This document shows positions 18,171 through 26,875 of a stretch of DNA of 64,000 nt, one piece after another. Made by a program: the position numbers and the translations under genes. The DNA comes from MKSF01 sp037190225. GTDB taxonomy: Bacteria > Bacteroidota > Bacteroidia > Chitinophagales > Chitinophagaceae. The stretch spans positions 124,001 to 188,000 of the forward strand of contig JBBCJL010000011.1 of assembly GCA_037190225.1 (NCBI GenBank), in the 5' to 3' direction. The notes beneath the pieces are model-generated. The model ran no database searches. It saw nothing but the letters and a program-made list of their open reading frames with translations, and was not told the DNA's origin. How positions within the stretch are numbered: the first letter of the stretch is position 1; each line of letters starts with the position of its first letter.

Positions 18171-18806
18171 TTATGCTTCAGCTGCTGCGCTTTCGGAAAA
18201 GATCTTCGCCGCGCTTTCTGTCAGTACCAAAGTATTAGCGTTGACGATATCGTAAGTGTTGATATCGCTCAGCACGCTTCCTTTTACCCTCGGTACGTTG
18301 CGTAAGCTCAGGTAAAGATTCTTGTCGTAACCGTCATTGATGACCAGTAATTTTTTACCGGCTACCTGTAAGCCGCTTACTACAGAAAGGAATTGCCTGG
18401 TGCTTGGCGCTTCAAATTTCAGATCTTCCACTACCACGATATTGTTGGCCTGAGCCTTGTAGGATAAAGCGGACATTTTAGCCAGGTCCTTTACCTTACG
18501 GTTCAGTTTGAAATTGTATTTGTGCGGCACAGGACCGTTAACGGTACCACCACCTTTATACAGCGGGTTCCTCAGGTTACCTTTACGGGAACCGCCGGTA
18601 CCTTTCTGACGGTGCAATTTACGGCTGGAACCATTAGCTTCACCGCGAGTTTTTGTTTTGTGTGTACCAAGGCGTTGTGCAGCCAGATATTGTTTAACTG
18701 ACAAGTAGATAACGTGGTCATTAGGCTCAATATTGAAAATTGAATCCGGCAGGTCAACGCTACGGCCTGTTTTCTCACCTTTTATGTTTAAAACCTCGAT
18801 TTGCAT
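18171..18806 (-). CDS. rplD: 50S ribosomal protein L4
   Basis: The 211-residue protein contains the long RNA-binding loop with KTKTRGEANGSSRKLHRQKG and the C-terminal Rossmann-like part with LLVINDGYDKNLYLSLRN. In E. coli L4 represses the S10 operon; whether that holds here is unknown. It starts 84 bp behind rplC. Confidence 0.97.
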   Translation of the reverse strand: MQIEVLNIKGEKTGRSVDLPDSIFNIEPNDHVIYLSVKQYLAAQRLGTHKTKTRGEANGSSRKLHRQKGTGGSRKGNLRNPLYKGGGTVNGPVPHKYNFKLNRKVKDLAKMSALSYKAQANNIVVVEDLKFEAPSTRQFLSVVSGLQVAGKKLLVINDGYDKNLYLSLRNVPRVKGSVLSDINTYDIVNANTLVLTESAAKIFSESAAAEA

Positions 18807-18890
18807 TTTATAAAGTTTTGCTATTGTAAAACCGAAAGTCGGTTAATTATTAAATAAATAAACTACTGTTGCTGCCCGGAGCAGGTCTGA

Positions 18891-19520
18891 TTATTTGGAT
18901 CTGAAGTTCTGTACCAATACTGTAGAACCAATGTGACCCGGAACAGAACCGGCGATCAGGATATAGTTTTGCTCAGGATATACCTTCATTACTTTCAGGC
19001 CCTGAACCTTTACGCTGTCACCACCCATACGGCCGGCCATACGCATACCCTTGAATACACGGGAAGGATAAGATGATCCACCGATAGAACCGGGTGCACG
19101 CTGACGATCGTGCTGACCGTGAGAAGCCTCACCCACACCGGCAAAGCCGTGGCGCTTTACCACACCCTGGAAACCTTTACCTTTGGAGGTACCGATAACG
19201 CTCACCTTTTCACCTTCTGCGAAGATGTCGGCGGAGATGGTCTCACCTACTTGTTTATCTATGGAACAATTACGAATTTCTTTTACTACAGCCTTGGGAT
19301 CTGTATTAGCTTTGGCGAAGTGTTGCTGGAGCGCTTTAGGAGTGTTTTTCTCTTTACGAGAGCCAAATGCTATCTGCAGGGCGTTATAACCATCTGTTTC
19401 TACTGTTTTCTTTTGAGTAACAACACATGGTCCCGCCTCTATAATGGTACAAGCGATCTGCTTTCCATTAGCGTCGAACACACTTGTCATGCCAATTTTT
19501 TTGCCAATAATACCTTTCAT
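18891..19520 (-). CDS. rplC: 50S ribosomal protein L3
   Basis: The 209-residue protein starts MKGIIGKKIGMTSVFD. The central loop GFAGVGEASHGQHDRQRAPG contains the glutamine that is methylated by PrmB in other bacteria. The 215-bp spacer between rpsJ and this gene is the longest in the operon and contains several C/G blocks that could form leader structure. Confidence 0.98.
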   Translation of the reverse strand: MKGIIGKKIGMTSVFDANGKQIACTIIEAGPCVVTQKKTVETDGYNALQIAFGSRKEKNTPKALQQHFAKANTDPKAVVKEIRNCSIDKQVGETISADIFAEGEKVSVIGTSKGKGFQGVVKRHGFAGVGEASHGQHDRQRAPGSIGGSSYPSRVFKGMRMAGRMGGDSVKVQGLKVMKVYPEQNYILIAGSVPGHIGSTVLVQNFRSK

Positions 19521-19735
19521 ACTATTTTGTTGTTATGCAATTAATGCTGGTGACTAATCGCTTTTAAATAAATAATGTTTAATTAAAAAACGGCCTAATG
19601 GAAATACAAGATGCAACCTGTACCCTTTAGCCAAGCGCCCTCGGGTTACCTTTAAAACCTAGGGATTAGCTATTTGTTTCTATAATTTAAAAGAACAAAT
19701 GCGATTCGCTTTTAATAATTATTATTCTTTTGCTG

Positions 19736-20041
19736 TTAAGCTTTGATCTCAACCTCCACACCGCTGGGCAGATCCAGTTTGGACAAGGCATCTACTGTAC
19801 GTGCCGAAGAGGTGTAAATATCCAATAAACGCTTGTGCGTACATAATTGGAACTGCTCGCGGGCTTTCTTATTTACGTGCGGAGAACGTAAAACCGTAAA
19901 TATTTTCTTCTCAGTAGGCAAAGGAATCGGACCCGTTACCACTGCACCGGTGCTGCGAACTGTCTTTACTATTTTGTCGGCAGATTTATCTACCAAAGTG
20001 TGGTCGTAAGACTTAAGCTTAATGCGAATACGCTGTGACAT
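19736..20041 (-). CDS. rpsJ: 30S ribosomal protein S10
   Basis: The 101-residue product starts MSQRIRIKLKSYDHTLVDKS and has the S10 motif VRSTGAVVTGPIPLPTEK. It is the first gene of the S10 cluster here. Genes that often precede it (fusA, rpsG, rpsL) are absent; nadA lies upstream on the other strand. Confidence 0.98.
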   Translation of the reverse strand: MSQRIRIKLKSYDHTLVDKSADKIVKTVRSTGAVVTGPIPLPTEKKIFTVLRSPHVNKKAREQFQLCTHKRLLDIYTSSARTVDALSKLDLPSGVEVEIKA

Positions 20042-20076
20042 ATCAAAAAACTTCCTTTTAATTAAAATTTGGACTG

Positions 20077-20107
20077 CAAAGGTACACCTTCTTTATATAT
20101 AAACAAA
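20077..20107 (-). promoter_or_regulatory. Main promoter of the S10 ribosomal operon
   Basis: On the minus strand TTTG (20104-20107), a 19-bp spacer and TACCTTTG (20077-20084) match the Bacteroidota primary-sigma consensus TTTG-N19-21-TAnnTTTG exactly. Transcription would start near 20070, giving a leader of about 30 nt before rpsJ. A second -7-like box, TAACTTTG at 20149-20156, may be an upstream tandem promoter. Confidence 0.8.
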
Positions 20108-20415
20108 TATTTTTCGATGTTTTTTATTAGAAAAAGATTTATTTTTAGCAAAGTTATGGTAATCATTTAATTATAAAACAAGTTTCAATCCGGCCTGCCA
20201 TATATTTTACCGTTTCTTAACATAAAAGCCCGCAAACAGGTCCCAATGAACTGCTATGTACGGCAGCTTCCTCCGGCTCTTTATTAATTTACCAAAAATC
20301 CTGCTCCCCGGGATGCAATATTGCCAAAAACCCGGCAACTTTGCAGGTACATATACTAAACTATCATTGTAAAACATAGTCTAACTACGTAAAAACAAAA
20401 CAAACATTACTTCAG
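20108..20415. other. Intergenic region between rpsJ and nadA
   Basis: This divergent spacer is A+T-rich near rpsJ and holds a possible second minus-strand box (TAACTTTG, 20149-20156). On the nadA side I see no full promoter match and no recognisable riboswitch. Nothing else is supported. Confidence 0.5.
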
Positions 20416-21432
20416 ATGATGAACACTCCCATAGATTTTGACGAAAAGCTCAGCCAGGTCGGCAGGCGCGGCTTTCTGGATGTCCCTATCGACCCCACGC
20501 TGGACCTGTTCGATGAAATTGAACGGCTCAAGAAAGAAAAGAATGCAGTGGTCCTGGCCCACTATTACCAGGAACCCGACATACAGGACGTGGCCGACTA
20601 TATCGGCGACAGCCTGGGATTGGCCCAGTATGCCGAAAAGACCGATGCGGATATCATCGTATTCGCAGGCGTGCACTTTATGGCTGAGACCGCAAAGATC
20701 CTGAACCCGACCAAAAAAGTATTGCTGCCCGACCTCAATGCCGGCTGCTCGCTCAGCGACAGTTGCCCGCCGCCGGTATTCGCCGAATTCAAAAAGCAGC
20801 ATCCCGGCCATATCGTCATTTCCTATGTGAACTGCAGCGCCGGCATCAAAGCCCTGAGCGACATCATCTGCACTTCCTCCAATGCTAAACTGATAGTGGA
20901 CAGCCTGCCTGCCGACCAGAAGATCATCTTTGCACCGGATAAGAACCTGGGCGCTTATATCAATAAAGTAACAGGACGTAACATGGTACTTTGGGATGGT
21001 GCCTGTATGGTACACGAGATCTTTTCACTAGAGAAGATAATTAAACTAAAGGAATCACATCCCGATGCCAAGCTGGTGGCACACCCCGAATGCGAGGAGC
21101 CGCTCTTAAAGATTGCAGACTTCGTGGGCTCCACCACCCAGATCCTTAAATTTGTGGAGACCGACCCGGCACAGAAATTCATTGTCGCGACCGAAACGGG
21201 CATCCTGCACCAGATGCAAAAAAACGCCCCCGGCAAGACCCTCATACCGGCACCGCCCGAAAATAACTGCGCCTGTAACGATTGTCCCCATATGAAGCTG
21301 AATACGCTGGAGAAATTGTACCTGTGCATGAAATATGAAACGCCGGAAATCCTGATGGATGAAACCCTGAGACTGCAGGCTAAAAGATCTATAGATAAAA
21401 TGATGGAATTAAGTGCACAATTAGGCATATAA
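20416..21432 (+). CDS. nadA: Quinolinate synthase A
   Basis: The 338-residue enzyme condenses iminoaspartate with dihydroxyacetone phosphate to quinolinate, the first committed step of de novo NAD synthesis. Visible signatures are VVLAHYYQEPDIQDVADYIG, the three cluster-ligand regions NAGCSLSDSC, NCSAGIKAL and NCACNDCPHM, and VAHPECE. These fit the cytosolic 4Fe-4S NadA family and its usual length. It is a single gene here; nadB and nadC are not in the window. An intrinsic terminator follows. Confidence 0.97.
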   Translation: MMNTPIDFDEKLSQVGRRGFLDVPIDPTLDLFDEIERLKKEKNAVVLAHYYQEPDIQDVADYIGDSLGLAQYAEKTDADIIVFAGVHFMAETAKILNPTKKVLLPDLNAGCSLSDSCPPPVFAEFKKQHPGHIVISYVNCSAGIKALSDIICTSSNAKLIVDSLPADQKIIFAPDKNLGAYINKVTGRNMVLWDGACMVHEIFSLEKIIKLKESHPDAKLVAHPECEEPLLKIADFVGSTTQILKFVETDPAQKFIVATETGILHQMQKNAPGKTLIPAPPENNCACNDCPHMKLNTLEKLYLCMKYETPEILMDETLRLQAKRSIDKMMELSAQLGI

Positions 21433-21459
21433 TCGACTGACAACCAGAATATTAAAACA

Positions 21460-21497
21460 AAGCCCCGTTGCCGTAATGCAGGCGGGGCTTGCTTTTT
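21460..21497 (+). terminator. Intrinsic terminator after nadA
   Basis: AAGCCCCG (21460-21467) pairs with CGGGGCTT (21483-21490), followed by GCTTTTTA. It lies 27 bp behind the nadA stop and before the convergent rdgB gene. Confidence 0.8.
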
Positions 21498-21539
21498 AAA
21501 TATATTAAATTAATTAATACAAAAATACAATACTGATTA

Positions 21540-22121
21540 TCATTGGATTGTATTTAGAAATCCAACCAGTTTACGGACAGCGGCCGATCTGTGGCTGACC
21601 TGTTTCTTCACCTCCATACCCAGCTCACCAAAGGTCCTGTCATACCCTTCCGGGATGAACAGCGGATCATACCCGAAGCCTCCTGTTCCGGCTTCCCTGT
21701 CAGCTATCGAACCCCGGCATTCCCCCTCAAAGTAATACACTTCATCTTTGTTCAATACAAGACATATAACAGCCTTATAATAAGCATATCTGTCCGTTAT
21801 ATCCTGAAGTTCGGATAACAATTTGGCATTATTGGCCTTATCATCACCATGTATGCCTGCATACCGGGCGCTCAGAACGCCGGGAGCACCGCCCAGCACC
21901 GGTACCACGATGCCGCTGTCCTCGGCAAAGCAGGACTTTCCCGTCTTTTGATAAACATAGCTCGCCTTGGCCCGGGCATTCTCCCGGAATGTCTCATAAG
22001 GCTCTTCGATAGCCTCCGTAATACCGGCTTCCTTCAATGTTATAAAGTTAAGATTACTACTTATAAATGATTGTATTTCTTTTACTTTATTAAAGTTATT
22101 TGTAGCAAATATAATATCCAT
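21540..22121 (-). CDS. rdgB: Non-canonical purine NTP pyrophosphatase (RdgB/HAM1)
   Basis: The 193-residue enzyme hydrolyses ITP, XTP and dITP to the monophosphates and so keeps these bases out of nucleic acids. Signatures are the N-terminal IFATNNFNKVKEI, the FAEDSGIVVPVLGGAPGVLS loop with the acidic metal ligands, and GFGYDPLFIPEG. Length matches the family. It is monocistronic and convergent with nadA. Confidence 0.95.
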   Translation of the reverse strand: MDIIFATNNFNKVKEIQSFISSNLNFITLKEAGITEAIEEPYETFRENARAKASYVYQKTGKSCFAEDSGIVVPVLGGAPGVLSARYAGIHGDDKANNAKLLSELQDITDRYAYYKAVICLVLNKDEVYYFEGECRGSIADREAGTGGFGYDPLFIPEGYDRTFGELGMEVKKQVSHRSAAVRKLVGFLNTIQ

Positions 22122-22380
22122 AAATTCGTTTGAAGGATAAAGATAAAAAGAATTCCGTTACATCCGCGCTTCGTCCGGCAATGCACCTGGCAAAGGTCCG
22201 GGTACACCGGGAGCGGTTCCCGCCAGTACAGGGACCGGAAAACATCCGGCAAAAACAAACAAATAAAACAACTTAAAATAATAATAAACAATAACTTAAA
22301 AAATAATAATTAAACTAAAAATATAGTTTTTCAGTTTTAATAAATACCCGTAATTTCACAGGGAATAAATAACAGAACAA

Positions 22381-23649
22381 ATGCCCAGCCTGCAAACGCC
22401 TTTAGCTGAAAGAATGCGTCCCAAAACACTGACTGACTATGTGGGGCAAAAACATATAACAGGGAAAGACGCCCCTTTATATAAATTGATCAAAAACAAA
22501 CAAAATCAATCTATTATATTCTGGGGACCTCCGGGAGTGGGCAAAACCACCCTGGCGCAGATCATTGCCGGCGAAGCCGACCTGCCCTTTTACAGCCTTT
22601 CGGCCATAGAAAGCGGCGTGAAAGAGGTCAGGGGCGTGATCGAGATCGCTAAAAAGCAGGGCCAGATACTGCTCTTTATAGATGAGATACACCGCTTCAA
22701 CAAAGCCCAGCAGGACAGCCTCCTGGGCGCCATAGAAAAAGGGTATATCGTATTGATAGGCGCCACCACGGAAAACCCATCGTTCGAGGTCATCAACGCC
22801 TTGCTGAGCAGATGCCAGATATATGTACTGGAGCAATTCAGCAAGGCAGAGCTTATGCAGCTGGTGCAGCAGGCCATCGCTAAAGATGAGATCCTGCAGC
22901 AAAAGAAGATCACCGTGGAGGAATGGGACAACCTGCTGCAATACAGCGGCGGCGATGGCAGGAAGATACTTAACCTGCTGGAGCTGATCTTTAATACAAC
23001 CAATAAAAAGGACATCATCATAACGAACGACCTGGTAAAGAAGATCGTCATACAAAACATCTCCCAGTACGATAAAAACGGGGAGCTCCATTATGATATC
23101 ATCTCCGCCTTTATCAAATCCATCCGCGGCAGCGACCCCAACGCGGCCGTTTACTACCTGGCCAGGATGATAGCCGGCGGTGAAGATCCTAAATTCATAG
23201 CCAGGAGAATGGTGATACTGGCCAGCGAAGACATAGGGAATGCCAACCCGAACGCTCTCCTGCTGGCCACTACCACCTTCCAGGCGGTGCAGCTTATCGG
23301 ATGGCCTGAAAGCCGTATCATCCTGAGCCAGTGTGCTACTTACCTGGCCTCCAGCCCTAAAAGCAATGCGGCCTACGAAGCGATCAATACGGCGCAGTCC
23401 GTAGTGAAAAAGACCGGCGACCTGCCTGTTCCGCTGGAAATACGGAATGCGCCGACCGGCCTGATGAAAGACCTGGACTACGGGAAAAATTACAAATATG
23501 CCCATAGTTATGAGAACAACTTTGTCCCTATGGAATTCATGCCGGAAGGATTGAAGGGCATCAAGCTGTATGAGCCCGGCACCAATGCCGCTGAAGATAA
23601 GATGCGGGCTTACCTGAGGGCCTGCTGGAAAGAAAAGTACGGTTACTGA
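22381..23649 (+). CDS. rarA: Replication-associated recombination protein RarA/MgsA (AAA+ ATPase)
   Basis: The 422-residue protein shows Walker A GPPGVGKTT, Walker B with LLFIDEIHRF, sensor motif IGATTENPSFE and the C-terminal tetramerisation region (AAVYYLARMIAGGED, EDIGNANPNAL). These are typical of RarA, a clamp-loader-like ATPase acting at stalled replication forks. It stands alone and ends at a terminator shared with the two tRNA-Gln genes read from the other strand. Confidence 0.95.
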   Translation: MPSLQTPLAERMRPKTLTDYVGQKHITGKDAPLYKLIKNKQNQSIIFWGPPGVGKTTLAQIIAGEADLPFYSLSAIESGVKEVRGVIEIAKKQGQILLFIDEIHRFNKAQQDSLLGAIEKGYIVLIGATTENPSFEVINALLSRCQIYVLEQFSKAELMQLVQQAIAKDEILQQKKITVEEWDNLLQYSGGDGRKILNLLELIFNTTNKKDIIITNDLVKKIVIQNISQYDKNGELHYDIISAFIKSIRGSDPNAAVYYLARMIAGGEDPKFIARRMVILASEDIGNANPNALLLATTTFQAVQLIGWPESRIILSQCATYLASSPKSNAAYEAINTAQSVVKKTGDLPVPLEIRNAPTGLMKDLDYGKNYKYAHSYENNFVPMEFMPEGLKGIKLYEPGTNAAEDKMRAYLRACWKEKYGY

Positions 23650-23680
23650 GGGGCGCGGCAACGATCAGGCAGCCCGATAA

Positions 23681-23715
23681 AAAAAGGACAGGTAAGTTAC
23701 CTGTCCTTTTTAATT
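23681..23715. terminator. Bidirectional terminator between rarA and the tRNA-Gln pair
   Basis: AAAAAGGACAGGT (23681-23693) pairs with ACCTGTCCTTTTT (23699-23711) around a 5-nt loop. It can end rarA on the plus strand and the tRNA transcript on the minus strand. Confidence 0.88.
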
Positions 23716-23721
23716 TTTTTG

Positions 23722-23792
23722 TAGTTCAACCTGGATTCGAACCAAGACTAACTGAACCAAAATCAGTTGTGCTACCTTTACACCATTGAACT
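23722..23792 (-). tRNA. tRNA-Gln (anticodon TTG)
   Basis: On the minus strand a 7-bp acceptor stem (AGTTCAA/TTGAACT, discriminator A), D arm, anticodon stem ACTGA/TCAGT with loop TTTTGGT and a T arm around TTCGAAT form a complete cloverleaf of 71 nt. The anticodon TTG reads CAA/CAG. CCA is not encoded. It differs from the neighbouring copy at a few D-arm and variable-loop positions. Confidence 0.95.
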
Positions 23793-23816
23793 TTAAAGTC
23801 AGCAGAAAAAAAGTAG

Positions 23817-23887
23817 TAGTTCAACCTGGATTCGAACCAAGAATAACTGAACCAAAATCAGTTGTGTTACCATTACACCATTGAACT
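23817..23887 (-). tRNA. tRNA-Gln (anticodon TTG), second copy
   Basis: This 71-nt minus-strand cloverleaf has the same acceptor, anticodon and T arms as the copy 24 bp further downstream. It has the more typical-looking D loop (GTAATGGTAAC). Both are probably made from one transcript starting upstream of this copy. Confidence 0.95.
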
Positions 23888-23978
23888 ATGATCGCTCTTC
23901 CTGCTATGAACTTCGTACCGTTTTTCGGTGTGCAAACTTACATCGTATTTATCAAACTGCCAAATTTTTTCCAACAAA

Positions 23979-24338
23979 TTACCAGACAAATTTGTACATA
24001 ATAATAAATGCGGCTGCGATCATAGCCGAGATCAGCACACCCCTTGCAGCCATATAGCATTTCCTGTTCAGGAAGAAGTAAAAGGGTGCCAACAGACCGA
24101 ACAGCGCCAGCGATAATATCTTGGATGCTTCGGACAGCAAAAAGGGATTTTCAAAGGTATAGAAGAACTTCAGGTAGTCTCCGAAAGTATAAGACCCATG
24201 TCTCAGGAACTTAATGACGACAACGCCGAGCACGATAACAGCAAGGCCTGACAGCAGGCCGACAATGCCGTTATCATATTTTTTTACATTAGGATTCTTT
24301 CTGACCATAGGCTCCTGTACACCTGTATTTACTGACAT
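23979..24338 (-). CDS. Small three-helix membrane protein, unknown
   Basis: This 119-residue protein has a polar N terminus of about 24 residues and three hydrophobic helices (about 25-44, 67-88, 94-115). I do not recognise a family. It starts 11 bp behind the pcrA stop on the same strand and is probably co-transcribed with it. Nothing indicates a functional link. Confidence 0.65.
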   Translation of the reverse strand: MSVNTGVQEPMVRKNPNVKKYDNGIVGLLSGLAVIVLGVVVIKFLRHGSYTFGDYLKFFYTFENPFLLSEASKILSLALFGLLAPFYFFLNRKCYMAARGVLISAMIAAAFIIMYKFVW

Positions 24339-24349
24339 ATTTTATAAAG

Positions 24350-26707
24350 TTATTGGATGATGGATAATTTGGCGTATTGCAACATGATCTTCTTCTCTCC
24401 CACATTATCAAAATGTATGGTGGCCATCCTGTTGCTCTGGCCGCCGTCTATTCTGGAAATGGTGCCGAAGCCGAACTTCTGATGCTCCACTTTCATGCCT
24501 GCAGCCAGGCTTTCCGGGCTGGCCGGCCTGAATGTCGCCGTGGGACGGTGTACATAGCTGCTGCCCGCCGCTGGCGTGACTCCCCTGCTGAAGGTCGTAC
24601 TTTTCTTTTCCTCCGGCGCCCCCCCCGCGCTCCGGCTGAAGCCGCTCCTGGCCCCGGGACCCGCGGTGCTGCGGTTAAAGCTCTGCCTGGAACCGGTGTC
24701 ACTCCAGTTATTAAGGCTGCCCCTGGCACCTGCCACACCTGCGAACGACTTATCCAGGTAGGCTTCCGGTATCTCTTCAATAAACCTGCTCGGCTCATTG
24801 GAAACAAGGTTGCCAAACCGGTACCGGTTGTGCGCAAAGCTCACCCACAGCTTTTCCTTGGCCCTTGTAATGACCACGTAAAACAGCCGCCGCTCCTCTT
24901 CCAGCCCTTCCCGGTCATAGACGCTCATGGCTGACGGGAAAATATTCTCTTCCAGCCCCACGGCAAAGACACATGGGAACTCCAGCCCTTTTGCCGCATG
25001 GATGGTCATCAGCTTTACCACGTCCTGGTTCTCATTATTATCATTATCGGCGTCCGTCAGCAGGGTGATCTGCTGCAGATAAGCGCCCAGCGACTTGTTG
25101 GCTTCCAGCTCGCCGTCCTCATTGGGTGTCTCGGTGTATTCCTTGATAGAGTTGAGCAATGCCTGGACGTTCTCATATCTCGCCTGCCCTTCCACGGACT
25201 TATCATTATAGTATTCTGCTACCAGCTGGCTTCTTTTACCGACCTCGAATGCTATCTCATAAGCATTCCTGGACGCCAGCATGGACTGCATGTATTGCAT
25301 CATTACCACGAATTGCTCGATGGCCGCCCTCGCTGCTCCGCCGATACCCGCCGCCGCAGGGTTCTGTACAATGCTCCACAGATTGTGCTCAGACTGGTTG
25401 GCTAGCGTAAGGATCTTATCCAGCGAGGTCTTACCGATGCCCCTTGCCGGGAAGTTAATGATCCTTTTAAAGGCTTCCTCATCATTCGGGTTGACCACGA
25501 AACGCAGGTAAGCCACATAATCCCTGATCTCCTTCCGCTGGTAGAATGACAGTCCCCCGAATATGCGGTAAGGGATATTCAGCCGCCTCAGGGACTCCTC
25601 GAAAGAGCGGGACTGCGCATTGGTACGGTACAGGATGGCGAAATCCTTATTCTGGTAATGGTTGCGCAGCTTCTGCTCCTGTATGGCATCAGCGATATAG
25701 CGCCCCTCATCATTATCGGTCAGCGTTCTCACCAGCTTGATCTTTTCACCTGTGTCATTGCCGGTCCAGAGATCCTTGGGGATCTGCTTCTTATTATTAT
25801 TGATCACCGCGTTAGCTACCCCTATGATATTCTGGGTACAGCGGTAATTCTGCTCCAGCTTTACCATCTGGGCATCCGGATAATCATCCTGGAAACGGAG
25901 GATATTTTCTATGGTAGCGCCCCGGAAGGAATAGATGCTTTGCGCGTCATCCCCCACCACACATATATTTTCGTGCATGGCAGCCAGGAGCTTCACTATT
26001 TTATATTGCGCCATATTCGTATCCTGGTACTCATCTATGAGCACATACTGAAAGCGGTGCTGATATTTGGACAATACATCAGGATGCCTGGTCAGAAGCT
26101 CATACATCTTCACCAGCAGGTCATCAAAATCCATAGCGCCGTTCCTGAAGCACTTCTCTACATAGGAGGCATACAGCTGACCCAGATAAGGTCTGTTGGC
26201 CCTTGCGTCCTCCATCTGGATATGCTTGTCATTCAGGTAATCATAAGGCGTTATCAGGCTGTTTTTGGCAGCCGAGATACGGCTTTGCACCAGGTTGGGC
26301 TTATACAGCTTGTCATCCAGGTTGTTATTTTGCACCAGTGATTTGATGACAGACCGGCTGTCGTCACTGTCATAGATGGTAAAATTGCTGGGATAGCCTA
26401 ACTTCTCAGCCTCTATCCTCAATATCCTGGCGAATACGGAGTGAAAGGTACCGATATACAGGTTCCGGGCTTCATTATTGCCCAATATCTTGTCTATACG
26501 CTCCTTCATCTCAGCCGCCGCTTTGTTCGTAAAGGTCAGCGCGAGTATCCTGAAAGGGTCTACGCCCTGCTTCATAAGGTGAGCGATACGGGTAGTAAGT
26601 ACCTTTGTTTTACCGCTGCCTGCTCCTGCAATAATGATCAGCGGCCCGTCCCTGTGCAGGACGGCCTCCTTCTGTTTGTCGTTTAACTCTGACAGGTAAT
26701 TGAACAT
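24350..26707 (-). CDS. pcrA: UvrD/PcrA-type ATP-dependent DNA helicase
   Basis: I place the start at 26707 (MFNYLSELNDKQKEAV), giving 785 residues; an in-frame extension to 26815 encodes 36 unconserved-looking residues. Superfamily 1A motifs are clear: Q-motif LNDKQ, Walker A IIAGAGSGKT, motif II LIDEYQDTN, motif III VVGDDAQSIYSFRGA and motif VI VVITRAKEKLW. A low-complexity Gly/Ser/Arg linker near 650-735 precedes a C-terminal domain with HQKFGFGTI, the Tudor-like RNA-polymerase-binding region of PcrA. The enzyme acts in excision repair, replication restart and conflict resolution. Confidence 0.94.
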   Translation of the reverse strand: MFNYLSELNDKQKEAVLHRDGPLIIIAGAGSGKTKVLTTRIAHLMKQGVDPFRILALTFTNKAAAEMKERIDKILGNNEARNLYIGTFHSVFARILRIEAEKLGYPSNFTIYDSDDSRSVIKSLVQNNNLDDKLYKPNLVQSRISAAKNSLITPYDYLNDKHIQMEDARANRPYLGQLYASYVEKCFRNGAMDFDDLLVKMYELLTRHPDVLSKYQHRFQYVLIDEYQDTNMAQYKIVKLLAAMHENICVVGDDAQSIYSFRGATIENILRFQDDYPDAQMVKLEQNYRCTQNIIGVANAVINNNKKQIPKDLWTGNDTGEKIKLVRTLTDNDEGRYIADAIQEQKLRNHYQNKDFAILYRTNAQSRSFEESLRRLNIPYRIFGGLSFYQRKEIRDYVAYLRFVVNPNDEEAFKRIINFPARGIGKTSLDKILTLANQSEHNLWSIVQNPAAAGIGGAARAAIEQFVVMMQYMQSMLASRNAYEIAFEVGKRSQLVAEYYNDKSVEGQARYENVQALLNSIKEYTETPNEDGELEANKSLGAYLQQITLLTDADNDNNENQDVVKLMTIHAAKGLEFPCVFAVGLEENIFPSAMSVYDREGLEEERRLFYVVITRAKEKLWVSFAHNRYRFGNLVSNEPSRFIEEIPEAYLDKSFAGVAGARGSLNNWSDTGSRQSFNRSTAGPGARSGFSRSAGGAPEEKKSTTFSRGVTPAAGSSYVHRPTATFRPASPESLAAGMKVEHQKFGFGTISRIDGGQSNRMATIHFDNVGEKKIMLQYAKLSIIQ

Positions 26708-26818
26708 AAATACAAAGTTACAATAAAAGTGATGTAACAGAAAGCGCCGGCCTGTCAAAATGCGGATAATATTCCGGAAGACAGGTCCTGTTGCGCCGTT
26801 ACGGACAGCGGCCATAAA

Positions 26819-26853
26819 AATATCCCGGGCGGTAACTGGTCCGTCCGGGATAT
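26819..26853 (-). terminator. Intrinsic terminator after the envC-like gene
   Basis: ATATCCCGG (26820-26828) pairs with CCGGGATAT (26845-26853), and inner GCGG/CCGT pairing extends the stem. On the minus strand it is followed by a T-run. It lies 22 bp behind the stop codon of the EnvC-like gene. Confidence 0.75.
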
Positions 26854-26875
26854 CCTTATATTCAGCTATCCGGCG

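Noticed and set aside
20108..20415. Riboswitch in the nadA leader
   Set aside because: No match to known NAD-type aptamer motifs and no terminator hairpin before the start codon could be seen.
22477..23661. 394-codon open frame antisense to rarA
   Set aside because: Sense frame encodes a complete RarA; the antisense product has no domain pattern.
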